In this document: one piece after another, positions 34,437 to 44,171 of the stretch | How the letters are laid out: each line of letters opens with the position of its first letter | How positions within the stretch are numbered: the first letter of the stretch is position 1 | DNA from: DAOUET01 sp034430155 | Lineage (GTDB): Bacteria > Chloroflexota > Anaerolineae > Anaerolineales > UBA4823 | DNA length: 64,000 nucleotides | Direction: 5' to 3' | NCBI GenBank assembly: GCA_034430155.1 | Contig: DAOUET010000170.1 | Span: 1-64,000, forward strand | Position numbers and translations under genes: made by a program | The notes under the pieces: generated by a model | What the model saw: the letters and a program-made list of their open reading frames with translations, nothing else | Told to the model about the DNA's origin: nothing | Databases searched by the model: none

Positions 34437-37283
34437 ATGGAATTTACAATTAACAGTGAATGGATCACAATCGCCCCTCAAGCCGGGGAAATGCTTTCTG
34501 ACCTTTTGCGGGAACGACTGGGCTTGATCGGCACGAAAATCGGTTGCAACGAGGCTGAATGCGGGTCCTGCACCGTGCTGGTCAATGGTGACCCGGTATT
34601 AGCTTGTGTGTATCCTGCCAGCCGCGCCGAAGGAAAGGAAATATTAACTATAGAAGGATTGGCTCTAGACTACCATTCCGAGATAGAAAGTGCTGAAGGG
34701 TTGGTTACAAAGCCATTGAGCATCTTACAGCAGGCATTTGTCAAGTATGGAGCTGTGCAGTGCGGATTCTGCATCCCTGGACAGATTATGACGGCATATG
34801 CTCTTCTACAAAAGAATCCACATCCCAGTGATGAGGATATCCGGGTAGCTCTCAAAGACACACTCTGTCGCTGTGGAGGATACCCGAGCATAATAAATGC
34901 GATTAAAGCCAGCGCTCATTGCTTGCGCACCGGTGATCCGCTTGAAGACCTTCACTTATCGACTTCTCAGGTACCTTTGGAGGTGGTAGGCACACTTCAA
35001 ATTCGACCCGATGCATCTGCAAAAGTCAGAGGTGAAGCACTGTTTAGCGATGATTTAAAGTTTGAAGGGATGTTGCAGGCCCGGGTCAAGCGTGCAGGGG
35101 TGCCCCATGCTTTTATAAAAAAGATCGACGTGGAAAAAGCGCGCCGGTTGCCTGGGGTTGTATCAGTGTTGACCGCGAACGATATACCTGGTGAGAAAAA
35201 CCACGGGTTGGTAATTCATGATTGGCCAGTTCTTATAGGTATCGGCGAACGCGTCCGCTATAGTGGGGATGCAGTAGCTCTGGTTGCAGCAGAAAGCCGA
35301 GAAATAGCCGGGCACGCCCTAGACTTGATGGAGGTTGAATTTGAGGTTTTACCGGTAATCGATAACCCACGTCAAGCTCACCAATCTGACGCAATTAGTC
35401 TGCATGAGACTGGAAATTTACTCAAACATATCAAAGTTCGTAAGGGAGATGTGGAGCGTGGATTTGCTGAGGCTAATGTTACCTTGGAAAGATCCTTCTC
35501 CACCGCTATCACCGAACAGGCCTTCATCGAGCCCGAGTGCAGCATTGCCCGGACGACTACTGATGGGAGAATGGAAATCTATGTAGGTTCGCAGATTCCT
35601 TATGCCGACCGCAACCAGGTCGCCCGGGTGCTTGGCTGGCTTGAAGAACGGGTGCGTGTGATTGGGATGATGATTGGGGGTGGCTTTGGTGGCAAGGAGG
35701 ATATCGCCGGGCAGATACACGCCGCCCTATTAGCACAGGCTACCGGTCGTCCAGTGAAATTACTTTTTGACCGGCACGAGAGCTTTATGGTACACCCGAA
35801 GCGACACGCGACTCAAATTCGCGTCAAGGTAGGTGCCCGGAATAACGGGCAGCTGACTGCCATAGAGACTGAATTATACGGAGATACAGGAGCATACGCC
35901 TCCTTGGGTGAAAAAGTGATGACGCGTGCCACAACCCACTCGTCAGGACCCTATAAAGTGCCCCATGCGAAAGTAGATTGCTATGCCATGTATACCAACA
36001 ACCCCCCAGCTGGCGCTTTCCGAGGGTTTGGAGTAACACAATCTTGTTTTGCAATTGAGAGCATCATGGACGAATTGGCAGAGACATTAGGGGTAGATCC
36101 TATCGAACTGCGCCGGATGAATGGGCTAAAGCTGGGGAGTATAACCAACACTGGTCAGGATTTACGTGAAAGTGTGGGATTGTTGGAGTGTATTGATCGG
36201 GTAGAATCTGAGATGCGCCGTTGTTGGCAAAAAGATCATAGACAAAATAGCTTCCCGATCAATGGATCGCTGTTTACCTCAAGGGCGGTTGAAGGGGCTG
36301 CCTATCTCCAGCGAGCCTGGGGTTTCGCATTGGCTTATAAGAATACTGGATTAGGTGGCGGCGCACCCGATAAGGCTTCTGCCGAGGTGGAATTGTATCC
36401 AGATGGGATGCTCGAAGTGCGCACCTCCTCAGCTGAGATCGGACAGGGCTTGGTGACTGTCCTGCAAATGATCGTTGCTCAGGAGTTTGGGCTACCGCTA
36501 TCAAGAGTTAGGGTGCTCCTTTCGGATACAGATTTAACCCCCGACGGTGGTCCAACGACCGCTTCGCGACAGACCTATGTGAGTGGGAACGCTGCCCGAC
36601 TGGCTGCTCAAGCCTTGCAGCAAGCTATCGTTACCACTCTGGCTGAAAAATACGACCAATCTCCTGAGTATATCCGGTTTGTGGAAGGATTGGCTCAAGT
36701 TGATGGTCACACCCTGCCGCTGGGTGAGGTCGTAGCGGAGATGCGATCCGAGGGCAGAGAAGCACGCGCTTTATACGAATATTGGGCGCCCCCAACCAAA
36801 CCCTTAGGCGAGGGGGGTGATATGCACTTCGCTTTCTCATTTGCGGCACAGGCAGCCGAAGTGCAAGTCGATACTCGCACTGGAGAGGTGTCCGTATTAA
36901 GAGTGATTGCTGCAAACGATGTCGGTAAAGCCATCAATCCGCTTGGTCTCCAAGGACAAATCGAAGGCGGTGTCATGATGGGTCTGGGAAATGCTCTAAC
37001 TGAACATTTTATCGTTGAAAAAGGCCAAGTGATCACCGATCGTTTGGCACGCTATCGCATACCGTCCATCGTGCATACACCAGAAATTATTTCAATCGTG
37101 GTGGAATATCCCACCGCAGATGGACCTTATGGGGCCAAGGGCGTGGGAGAGATTTCGAGCATACCTACCACTCCTGCCATCACCAACGCGATTTATAACG
37201 CGGTTGGCGTGCGGGTTACCCGCTTGCCTGTCGACCAGGAAGAAATCGCCAGGCGTTTAGATGAATTGTCTAACCCGCTTTAA
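34437..37283 (+). CDS. Molybdenum hydroxylase, fused 2Fe-2S and Mo-cofactor subunit (set 1)
   Basis: 948 residues from ATG 34437, preceded by GAGGTG. Residues 1-160: plant-type 2Fe-2S site (GCNEAECGSCTVLVNG) and helical 2Fe-2S site (CGFCIPGQ, LCRCGGYP). Residues about 180-948: Mo-cofactor domain with MMIGGGFGGKEDI, PAGAFRGFGVTQ, EIGQGLVTVLQM and AKGVGEISSIPTTPAI, where the Glu in KGVGE is the catalytic base of the family. With the FAD gene upstream this makes a complete xanthine-dehydrogenase-type enzyme; xanthine itself is not proven. Selenium dependence is inferred from neighbours only. Confidence 0.88.
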   Translation: MEFTINSEWITIAPQAGEMLSDLLRERLGLIGTKIGCNEAECGSCTVLVNGDPVLACVYPASRAEGKEILTIEGLALDYHSEIESAEGLVTKPLSILQQAFVKYGAVQCGFCIPGQIMTAYALLQKNPHPSDEDIRVALKDTLCRCGGYPSIINAIKASAHCLRTGDPLEDLHLSTSQVPLEVVGTLQIRPDASAKVRGEALFSDDLKFEGMLQARVKRAGVPHAFIKKIDVEKARRLPGVVSVLTANDIPGEKNHGLVIHDWPVLIGIGERVRYSGDAVALVAAESREIAGHALDLMEVEFEVLPVIDNPRQAHQSDAISLHETGNLLKHIKVRKGDVERGFAEANVTLERSFSTAITEQAFIEPECSIARTTTDGRMEIYVGSQIPYADRNQVARVLGWLEERVRVIGMMIGGGFGGKEDIAGQIHAALLAQATGRPVKLLFDRHESFMVHPKRHATQIRVKVGARNNGQLTAIETELYGDTGAYASLGEKVMTRATTHSSGPYKVPHAKVDCYAMYTNNPPAGAFRGFGVTQSCFAIESIMDELAETLGVDPIELRRMNGLKLGSITNTGQDLRESVGLLECIDRVESEMRRCWQKDHRQNSFPINGSLFTSRAVEGAAYLQRAWGFALAYKNTGLGGGAPDKASAEVELYPDGMLEVRTSSAEIGQGLVTVLQMIVAQEFGLPLSRVRVLLSDTDLTPDGGPTTASRQTYVSGNAARLAAQALQQAIVTTLAEKYDQSPEYIRFVEGLAQVDGHTLPLGEVVAEMRSEGREARALYEYWAPPTKPLGEGGDMHFAFSFAAQAAEVQVDTRTGEVSVLRVIAANDVGKAINPLGLQGQIEGGVMMGLGNALTEHFIVEKGQVITDRLARYRIPSIVHTPEIISIVVEYPTADGPYGAKGVGEISSIPTTPAITNAIYNAVGVRVTRLPVDQEEIARRLDELSNPL

Positions 37284-37324
37284 TTTTTTAGTTAGGAAAA
37301 TCTTGTTCGACTCAGGAAATTTTT

Positions 37325-37954
37325 ATGCCAGATAATCGTCTACCGCGCTGGTTGGAGTGGGCTCGTGAGATCCAAGCGCTTTCCCAGACGGGATATCATT
37401 ATGCTAAGGACGAATACCAACGCGAGCGTTACCATCGCCTGACCGAAATTGCGGCCGAAATCGTTAGTGAATATAGCAATTTATATTTCGATGGTTTAAT
37501 GCAGATATTCTCTGCTCAACAAGGCTACGCTACCCCAAAAGTAGATGTGCGCGGAGCGGTCTTCCGGAACGGTGAACTTTTGCTCGTGCGGGAGATCTCT
37601 GATGGTGGTTGGACCATGCCTGGTGGATGGGCGGATATAGAAGAACTTCCTTCGCAAGCTGCAGAAAGAGAGGTTTGGGAAGAAGCCGGTTTTCGGGTGC
37701 GAGCCCGAAGGGTTGTCGGGGTGTATGACGCCAATCGGATCAGCCCAATGGAAGTCTTCCATGCTTACAAAATCATGTTCTTGTGTGATTTGATCGAAGG
37801 CGAAGCTCGCCCAAGCACTGAGACCTCGGAGGTCGCGTTTTTCGGATTCAAGGATATTCCTGAGAATTTATCTGGCGAACGTACCAAAGATCGCCAGATA
37901 CGGGATGCATTTGCTGCGCTGGCTGATCCAGCCTGGATAGCAGTATTTGACTGA
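37325..37954 (+). CDS. NUDIX hydrolase with N-terminal helical domain
   Basis: 209 residues. An N-terminal helical region (about 1-60) of the type seen in ADP-ribose pyrophosphatase-like NUDIX proteins is followed by the NUDIX box GGWADIEELPSQAAEREVWE followed by EAGF, which fits GX5EX7REUXEEXGU. It hydrolyses a nucleoside diphosphate linked to another group, possibly ADP-ribose or a dinucleotide; the exact substrate is not predictable. It follows the Mo hydroxylase by 41 bases on the same strand. Confidence 0.85.
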   Translation: MPDNRLPRWLEWAREIQALSQTGYHYAKDEYQRERYHRLTEIAAEIVSEYSNLYFDGLMQIFSAQQGYATPKVDVRGAVFRNGELLLVREISDGGWTMPGGWADIEELPSQAAEREVWEEAGFRVRARRVVGVYDANRISPMEVFHAYKIMFLCDLIEGEARPSTETSEVAFFGFKDIPENLSGERTKDRQIRDAFAALADPAWIAVFD

Positions 37955-38078
37955 GAAACCTCATCGGTGTGATCCGATGATGCCTATAATGCTTGACACA
38001 AGAGAAACTTGAAGAACCTTCGTTCCAGCCTTTAGTAGATTTTCGTAAAGTAATGAAGGTCAAAATGGAGAAATCGGG

Positions 38079-39428
38079 ATGTTGATAACAAATGGAACGC
38101 TGATCACTTGGGAGGAGCCTAACCGGATTCTTGAACACCAGGCTGTCTACATATCAAATGCACACATCGAGGAAATTGGACCACAAGAAGAGCTGCTCCG
38201 GAAATATCCCCAAGTAGAACGGCTGGATGCGGAAGGACAATATGTTATGCCCGGAAATATTTGCGCACATACGCATTTTTATGGCGCTTTTGCGCGAGGC
38301 CTGGCGATTCCCGGCCGTGCCCCTAAGGATTTCCCTGAAATACTCAGTAAGTTATGGTGGCCGCTAGACAAATCACTGACCTTAGAAGATGTGAGCGCCT
38401 CAGCACAGGTCATGCTCATCGACGCCATAAAACATGGCACAACCACATTGATTGACCACCACGCCTCACCCAACGCCATCGATGGCTCGCTGGATGTGAT
38501 TGCTGAGGCTGTTGATAGGAGTGGATTACGAGCCGTATTGTGTTACGAGGTCACTGATCGCGATGGAGAAGCGAAGGCGCGTGCAGGAATAAATGAAAAC
38601 GTGCGTTTCATCGGAAGGAGCCTGCACGAGCGAATTGCCGATGGAAGAGTAGCGGCGACCTTCGGGTTACATGCCAGCCTGACCCTCAGCGAAAGCACCT
38701 TGGAGAAATGCCGCCAGGCTGTTCCTGAAGGAGTTGGTTTTCATATCCATGTAGCCGAGCATGAAGTGGACGAGTATGATAGCCTGGGAAAATCGGGAAT
38801 GCGGGTTGTCGATCGTCTTGACCACCACGGTATTCTGAGGCCGAATACCATTGTTGCCCATGCTGTACATGTTGATTCGGTAGAAATCGCTTTGCTTTCT
38901 GAAAATGGAATCTGGGTTACCCACCAGCCGCGCTCAAACATGAATAATGGGGTAGGTGCTGCTGAAGTGGAATCGATGATGCGCGCTGGGGTGAAAGTCT
39001 GTTTGGGGACGGATGGATTCTCCCACACGATGTGGGAAGAATGGAAGACAGCCTACTTGCTGCAAAAAATCTGGCATCACGATCCGAGGCGCATGTCAGC
39101 TTCAGATGTCGCTCGCATGGGGATTTACAACAATGCTTGTCTATCTGGAAAGTTCTTTCAGGATGCCATTTTGGGGAAGCTGCTCCCTGGAGCCCTGGCA
39201 GATATAATCTTGGTCGATTACCATCCATATACATCACTCACTGAGGCAAACTTGCCTTGGCATATCGTTTTTGGTTTTCACGAGAGCATGGTCACCACCA
39301 CGATGGTAGCAGGAAAAGTGTTAATGAAGGACCGCCAGCTGCTGCAACTCGATGAAGAAGACATTACAGCTAGGGCAAGATCTTTAGCGCCGGGCGTATG
39401 GCAGAGATACAAGGCTCAGTTTGATTAG
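38079..39428 (+). CDS. ssnA: SsnA-type amidohydrolase (putative aminohydrolase)
   Basis: 449 residues. Metal-binding HTHFYGAFARGL, FHIHVAEHEVDE (His pair), VAHAVHVD and the Asp in LGTDGFSHTMWEEW define a TIM-barrel amidohydrolase; the sequence style is that of SsnA, related to atrazine chlorohydrolase and guanine deaminase. In E. coli and many clostridia ssnA belongs to the selenium-dependent molybdenum hydroxylase locus with yqeB, yqeC and mocA, members of which occur at 61-64 kb here. It probably opens or deaminates a purine or related heterocycle. Confidence 0.85.
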   Translation: MLITNGTLITWEEPNRILEHQAVYISNAHIEEIGPQEELLRKYPQVERLDAEGQYVMPGNICAHTHFYGAFARGLAIPGRAPKDFPEILSKLWWPLDKSLTLEDVSASAQVMLIDAIKHGTTTLIDHHASPNAIDGSLDVIAEAVDRSGLRAVLCYEVTDRDGEAKARAGINENVRFIGRSLHERIADGRVAATFGLHASLTLSESTLEKCRQAVPEGVGFHIHVAEHEVDEYDSLGKSGMRVVDRLDHHGILRPNTIVAHAVHVDSVEIALLSENGIWVTHQPRSNMNNGVGAAEVESMMRAGVKVCLGTDGFSHTMWEEWKTAYLLQKIWHHDPRRMSASDVARMGIYNNACLSGKFFQDAILGKLLPGALADIILVDYHPYTSLTEANLPWHIVFGFHESMVTTTMVAGKVLMKDRQLLQLDEEDITARARSLAPGVWQRYKAQFD

Positions 39429-39510
39429 CCTACCATTATTTAAATAAGACATTTGCAATTATTGACTTTTTCGATCTCAACAATTACTCAAGAGACGACG
39501 GAGGGACAAT

Positions 39511-40197
39511 TTGACCGAGCGAAATTATCCAAAACCGGTGGTCGCCATCTTCGGAGGAACGGGCAATGAAGGTCCAGGCTTAGCCTTGCGATGGGCGCAG
39601 GCGGGTTATTTGGTAATCATCGGGTCAAGGCAGACTGAAAAAGCCCAGACGATAGCTGATGAATTAAATTTAAAACTGGGTGGGGGAACTATCCGTGGTA
39701 TGCAAAACAACGAGGCAGCGCGCCATGCTGATATCTGTGTTCTTACCGTACCCCCTGGAGCGCATCAGGCAACTGTAGAAGGGTTGAAAGAGGATTTAAA
39801 GGGAAAAATACTGGTGGACGCTACCGCCAGGGTGGATTTCCGTGAACCGAAACCTCCTCATCCGCCATCTGCTGCCAGAATGGCACAGGATACGGTCGGC
39901 GAGGAGGTAAGCGTTGTGGCGGCTTTCCAAAATATCCCGGCGCATACATTAAGGACGAATCTTGATAAACCCGTGACTAGCGACGTGCTGGTCTGCGCGG
40001 ATGATCTCGAAGCGGCTGACATAGTAATCCATTTAGCCCAGGAAGCCGGTATGCGCGCTTATTATGCCGGCAATTTGGACAACGCGGTTGTGTTAGAGGG
40101 TTTAACCTGTTTATTGATAAGCCTTAATAAACGGTATCACGTCCGTTCTGCCAGCATTGGCATAACTGGGATATTAACAGCTGAAAACTCACCGTAG
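39511..40197 (+). CDS. npdG: NADPH-dependent F420 reductase
   Basis: 228 residues from TTG 39511, with GGAGGG 6-11 bases upstream. A Rossmann fold with AIFGGTGNEGPGLALRWAQA and IIGSRQTEKAQTIADEL (NADPH-binding), then VLTVPPGAHQATVEGLK. The GGTGNEGPG start and this length are diagnostic for F420H2:NADP+ oxidoreductase (Fno/NpdG). It exchanges hydride between NADPH and coenzyme F420. It heads an F420 block (CofE, PPOX, FbiB-C-like, CofD, CofC, LLM). Confidence 0.92.
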   Translation: MTERNYPKPVVAIFGGTGNEGPGLALRWAQAGYLVIIGSRQTEKAQTIADELNLKLGGGTIRGMQNNEAARHADICVLTVPPGAHQATVEGLKEDLKGKILVDATARVDFREPKPPHPPSAARMAQDTVGEEVSVVAAFQNIPAHTLRTNLDKPVTSDVLVCADDLEAADIVIHLAQEAGMRAYYAGNLDNAVVLEGLTCLLISLNKRYHVRSASIGITGILTAENSP

Positions 40198-40221
40198 AAA
40201 TCATGATTCACATATAAAGAT

Positions 40222-40989
40222 ATGACCCTGACACTTACCCCCATTCCTGGTATTCCATTCATTCAGCCCGGTGATGATTTAGTTAATGTTATATGGCAGG
40301 CGCTAGGAAAAGCTGGCCTTATCCTATTGAATGGTGATATCCTGGTGGTAGCTCAGAAAATTGTTTCAAAAGCCGAAGGCAGGCTGGTAAACCTGGCATC
40401 TGTATCTCCCTCCTCGCGAGCTAGTGAACTCTCCAAACAAGTCGATAAAGATGCGCGTCTTTTGGAGCTTATCCTACGTGAGAGTAATGAAGTTTTACGA
40501 ACACGCCCCGGGGTGGTCATCGTCGAACACCGCTTGGGTTTTGTGTGCGCCAATGCAGGTATTGACCATTCAAACGTGAGAGGTGAGGATGTTGAAGGCG
40601 AGGAGTGGGTTTTACTTCTGCCAGAAAATCCTGATGACTCAGCTGCGTGCATTCGTCGAGGCTTGGAAGCGACCAGTGGCTCCCGCCTTGGAGTTTTGAT
40701 TATCGATTCCCACGGGCGGGCCTGGCGGATGGGTACGGTGGGGGTGACAATCGGTCTCTCAGGCTTGCCTGGGTTAGCAGATCTACGCGGCTGGCAAGAC
40801 TTGTTTGGATATGAATTGCGGGTCACTCAAGTCGGTGTCGCCGATGAACTCGCAGCTGCGGCATCTCTGATTATGGGTCAAGCTGGAGAAGGAACGCCCG
40901 TCGTCCATGTGCGGGGATTTCCTTATGGTCTGAGGGAATCCTACCTGGGGGAACTGATAAGACCAAAAGAAATGGATTTATTCCGGTAG
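40222..40989 (+). CDS. cofE: Coenzyme F420-0:L-glutamate ligase
   Basis: 255 residues, CofE family (FbiB N-terminal-like). PIPGIPFIQPGDDLVNVIW, GDILVVAQKIVSKAEGRLV, ANAGIDHSNV and IDSHGRAWRMGTVGVTIGL are the conserved pieces. It adds glutamate to F420-0 using GTP. It starts 25 bases after npdG. The FbiB C-terminal oxidoreductase part is not fused here but is encoded at 41766-42386. A MITE-like repeat (41026) follows the gene. Confidence 0.93.
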   Translation: MTLTLTPIPGIPFIQPGDDLVNVIWQALGKAGLILLNGDILVVAQKIVSKAEGRLVNLASVSPSSRASELSKQVDKDARLLELILRESNEVLRTRPGVVIVEHRLGFVCANAGIDHSNVRGEDVEGEEWVLLLPENPDDSAACIRRGLEATSGSRLGVLIIDSHGRAWRMGTVGVTIGLSGLPGLADLRGWQDLFGYELRVTQVGVADELAAAASLIMGQAGEGTPVVHVRGFPYGLRESYLGELIRPKEMDLFR

Positions 40990-41025
40990 CGTATGCAACC
41001 GCCTAAGTCTAAACTTTCAAAAGAT

Positions 41026-41115
41026 TAGTAGTTACGCAATTCAGGGGAAAAACAGGGGTGTTTGGGCAACGCCCGTCCAAACACCCCCATCCTCCCACCA
41101 ACTGCGTAAGTTCTA
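41026..41115 (-). repeat. 90-bp palindromic MITE-like repeat, copy C (inverted)
   Basis: Reverse orientation relative to the other copies: starts TAGTAGTTACGCAATT and ends AACTGCGTAAGTTCTA, with GTGTTTGGG and CCAAACAC pairing inside. It splits the F420 block between cofE and the PPOX gene. The rest of the 371-base gap (40990-41360) holds no gene that I recognise. Confidence 0.85.
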
Positions 41116-41360
41116 AAGATATTAAAACTTGCGCATAAGGACCTGGATGAGTTGAATCCCGCGCAATCGGATAGCAAAATTTTCATAGGGCTCTCATCAA
41201 ACCAACCAAGCAGACGCGGTAAAATATAAATGATCATGGATCCGCAAAAGGAGGGAGAGTTTTCAGATTTGAGGTCGAAATCTAATATTCTTAGTGACCA
41301 AACATAGAAGCTATGGATATATTGTTGAGGGTTGACTTTAAGTAAAAAGGTCTATACGAG

Positions 41361-41765
41361 ATGTCTTTGGAGAAGATACCTAAATCACACCAGGATCTGG
41401 TTGAAGATGAAAAGCGCGCCTTCGCCCACCTGGCTACGATTATGAAAGATGGATCGCCTCAGATTACCACAGTGTGGTTCAATACGGACGGAAATTACAT
41501 TCTAATCAATTCTTTAAAAGGCCGCGTTAAAGTTGAAAATATGCGGGAGCGACCTAAAGTCGCTATGATAATCCCAGACCCGAAAGATCCATACAGGTAT
41601 TTACAAATAAAGGGCCGGGTTGAGGAAATCACCACAGCTGTTGCGAGGGAACACATCGACATATTAGCTGGCAAATATACCGGCACAGTCCACTACAAAG
41701 GGTTTCACCATGGGGATGTGCGCATAATCTATAAAATCTTACCGGAAAGCGTATCGGTCAAGTAA
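41361..41765 (+). CDS. PPOX-class F420-dependent oxidoreductase
   Basis: 134 residues. FAHLATIMKDGSPQITTVWF, NGRVKVENMRERPKVAMI-like (NSLKGRVKVENMRERPKV) and YLQIKGRVEEI are the pattern of the split beta-barrel, pyridoxamine-5-phosphate-oxidase-like family that uses F420H2 (as in mycobacteria). Its substrate is unknown. The TAA ends one base before the ATG of the nitroreductase gene, suggesting translation coupling. Confidence 0.88.
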   Translation: MSLEKIPKSHQDLVEDEKRAFAHLATIMKDGSPQITTVWFNTDGNYILINSLKGRVKVENMRERPKVAMIIPDPKDPYRYLQIKGRVEEITTAVAREHIDILAGKYTGTVHYKGFHHGDVRIIYKILPESVSVK

Positions 41766-42386
41766 ATGGAATACGCGCCTGAGATTGGAGAAATACAGAA
41801 ATTTTTACGCTCACGCCGGTCAGTGCGCCATTTCTTGTCTCAACCTATACCTCAAGCTCTGATTGAAGAAATCCTGGAAACGGCAACATGGGCGCCCTCA
41901 GCTCATAATCGCCAACCCTGGCGGTTTGTTGTATTGACCACGATTGAGGCGAAAACTCACCTCGCCGAGCAGATGGGGGCAGATTTTCGCCAAGACCTGA
42001 TCAGGGATGACTTTTCTGTTGAGGAAGTCGATCACCTGGTAGCACGATCACGAAACCGAATATTAGAAACGCCAGTCGTGATCGTACTATGCCTCGATGC
42101 CACGCAGGGGGATATCTATCCCGATAAGGCGCGTAATGAAGCTGAATACATAATGGGTGTCCAAAGTGTTGCCCTGGCAGGGGGAACCTTGCTGCTTGCG
42201 GCTCATTCAGAGGGATTAGGCGGCGTTTGGGTCTGCGCTCCACTCTTTGCGCCAGAGACCGTTTGCCGGACCTTATCCTTACCGGAAAATTGGAAGCCAC
42301 AAGGGATGCTATTACTGGGATACCCTGCGACAGTGCCTGAGTCTCGAGCACGTAAGCCTATCGCTGAAGTTACCCTCTTCAAATAA
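41766..42386 (+). CDS. FbiB C-terminal-like nitroreductase
   Basis: 206 residues of the nitroreductase fold: RRSVRHFLSQPIPQALIEEI, TWAPSAHNRQPWRFVVL, ETPVVIVLCLD and GVQSVALAGGTLLLAAHSEG, with GMLLLGYPA at the end. It resembles the C-terminal half of actinobacterial FbiB, which reduces dehydro-F420-0 to F420-0 when PEP is the precursor. The position directly before cofD and cofC supports that role. Here it is a separate gene, not fused to CofE. An ordinary FMN nitroreductase is the alternative. Confidence 0.82.
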   Translation: MEYAPEIGEIQKFLRSRRSVRHFLSQPIPQALIEEILETATWAPSAHNRQPWRFVVLTTIEAKTHLAEQMGADFRQDLIRDDFSVEEVDHLVARSRNRILETPVVIVLCLDATQGDIYPDKARNEAEYIMGVQSVALAGGTLLLAAHSEGLGGVWVCAPLFAPETVCRTLSLPENWKPQGMLLLGYPATVPESRARKPIAEVTLFK

Positions 42387-42402
42387 GGAGCTGACCAGAG
42401 TG

Positions 42403-43371
42403 ATGAAAGTCGTTGCACTTGCTGGAGGTGTGGGTGGGGCGAAAATGGCTTCTGGGCTTTACCAGATACTGCCTCCCGAAGACTTAACCATAATTGTCAA
42501 TGTGGGGGATGATTTTGAACATCTGGGTTTGAAAATTTGCCCGGACTTGGACACAGTCTGTTATACCCTCGCAGAGATAGCCCATCCGGTGACAGGTTGG
42601 GGTCGGGAAGATGAAAGCTGGAATGCCTTTGAGAGCTTAGCAGAACTGGGTGGACCTGTTTGGTTTCGATTGGGGGATCGCGATCTAGGCACCCATCTAG
42701 AGCGCACTCATTTGCTAGCAAGAGGTTGTAGACTGAGTCAGGTGACAGAACAGTTTTGTCGTGCCTGGGGTGTCGATTCCAGGGTTTTCCCAGTGAGCGA
42801 CGATCCAATCCCCACCCTGGTTCTCACTGATGAAGGGCAGCTGTCATTCCAGGAATATTTTGTCCGGCGTCAATGCCATCCACGGGTAACAGGTTTTAAA
42901 TTCGAGGGGATCGAAAAAGCTCGCCCAGTTCCGGAGGTCTTACAGGCGCTTGAGGAAGCCCAGGTGGTGGTAATTTGCCCATCAAACCCATGGGTGAGTA
43001 TTGATCCTATATTGAAGGTCTCGGGTGTAAGAGCATTGCTCAAGGCTCATCATCCGACTGATCACCGGGCAGTTTTAGCGATATCCCCGATAATTGCAGG
43101 TGAAGCGGTAAAAGGGCCTGCAGCCAAAATGTATACGGAATTTGGAGTTAAGCCTTCGGCGTTGGCAGTAGCCCAACATTATGGCGAACAAACTAAAGGA
43201 GGCATACTGACAGGCTTTGTATTTGATACTGTAGATACCAATCACCTTGAGGCCATGCAAGCATTACGCTTAAAGACTTTAATTACGGATACGGTGATGA
43301 AAACACCTGCGGATCGCAGAAGGCTTGCGGAGGAGGTGATAGCGTTTGGATTTGATTTAATCGCTACATGA
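42403..43371 (+). CDS. cofD: 2-phospho-L-lactate (phosphoenolpyruvate) transferase
   Basis: 322 residues from ATG 42403 (VMKVVALAGGVGGAKMASGL; a GTG one codon earlier is possible). It begins with the family's LAGGVGGAKMASGL signature and has NVGDDFEHLGLKICPDLD, VCPSNPWVSIDPIL-like ICPSNPWVSIDPILKV and a SPIIAGEAVKGPAAKM loop, all typical of CofD/FbiA. It joins FO to the phosphoenolpyruvate or phospholactate moiety of the CofC product. AAGGAG lies upstream. Forms a tight unit with the nitroreductase and cofC. Confidence 0.95.
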   Translation: MKVVALAGGVGGAKMASGLYQILPPEDLTIIVNVGDDFEHLGLKICPDLDTVCYTLAEIAHPVTGWGREDESWNAFESLAELGGPVWFRLGDRDLGTHLERTHLLARGCRLSQVTEQFCRAWGVDSRVFPVSDDPIPTLVLTDEGQLSFQEYFVRRQCHPRVTGFKFEGIEKARPVPEVLQALEEAQVVVICPSNPWVSIDPILKVSGVRALLKAHHPTDHRAVLAISPIIAGEAVKGPAAKMYTEFGVKPSALAVAQHYGEQTKGGILTGFVFDTVDTNHLEAMQALRLKTLITDTVMKTPADRRRLAEEVIAFGFDLIAT

Positions 43372-43504
43372 TTGATTCCTGGTGATATTTTTCCAGGATA
43401 GGAGAAGAGAGTAACTGCCCAGGTGTTATGTACGTTTTAATATATACAGGAATAGCTCAAGTATTTAAACATGGTAAATATAAGAATATGGATGGAGATC
43501 TCAC

Positions 43505-44122
43505 ATGACTCTTTGGGCGATCGTTCCAGTAAAACCGCTACGCCGAGGTAAATCACGGCTAGCAAATGTTCTTACGCAAGATGAACGTACAGACCTCAAT
43601 AGCAAACTACTAGCGCATACTCTGGATACATTAAATATGATCCCGGAGATCGAACATGTGTTAGTGGTAAGCCGTGATCCAGCGGCACTAGCTTTGGCAC
43701 GGGATCATGGGGCAAGGACGGTTCAAGAAAACGGTGAATCACATCTAAATATTGCTCTAACCCGGGCAACCGTGATAGCCAAGAAATATTCAACGCGAGG
43801 TGTTTTGATTATTCCTGCAGATTTACCTTTAATAACACCTGAGGATATCCGATCAATGGTAGACAGGGTTAAGAATCCTCCGGTTGTTGTGGTTGCTCCC
43901 GACCGGCGAAGAGAAGGTACCAACGCGTTGCTAATTTGTCCAGCAGGTTTGATCGATTATGAATTCGGTCCAGGCTCTTTTCAGCGTCACTGCGAAAGCG
44001 CCCGCCAGGCTGGAGCCCGATTAGAAATTTGTGAACTGTCGTCGCTGGCATTAGACATGGATTTGCCCGAGGATTTGGAGTTGATCGGCGAACAATTTGA
44101 GGGTCCCAAAGTCACCATTTGA
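43505..44122 (+). CDS. cofC: 2-phospho-L-lactate (PEP) guanylyltransferase
   Basis: 205 residues. AIVPVKPLRRGKSRLANVL (nucleotide-binding), HVLVVSRDPAALALARDHGA, GVLIIPADLPLITPEDI and RREGTNALLICPAG identify CofC/FbiD. It activates PEP or phospholactate with GTP; the FbiB-like neighbour suggests PEP. GGAGAT lies 6 bases before ATG 43505. Followed after 49 bases by an LLM F420-dependent enzyme, so F420 synthesis and use are linked. Confidence 0.93.
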   Translation: MTLWAIVPVKPLRRGKSRLANVLTQDERTDLNSKLLAHTLDTLNMIPEIEHVLVVSRDPAALALARDHGARTVQENGESHLNIALTRATVIAKKYSTRGVLIIPADLPLITPEDIRSMVDRVKNPPVVVVAPDRRREGTNALLICPAGLIDYEFGPGSFQRHCESARQAGARLEICELSSLALDMDLPEDLELIGEQFEGPKVTI

Positions 44123-44171
44123 CCTCATTCAAAACGGGAACCCCCAAAAGATTATTTTTAGGAGGAGATGT

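Noticed and set aside
35418..35720. Antisense frames over hydroxylase genes
   Set aside because: All lie opposite strongly coding sequence with clear domain motifs.
37961..37980. Short hairpin (TCATCGG/CCGATGA) after the NUDIX gene
   Set aside because: No T tract and only 7 bp; too weak to call a terminator.
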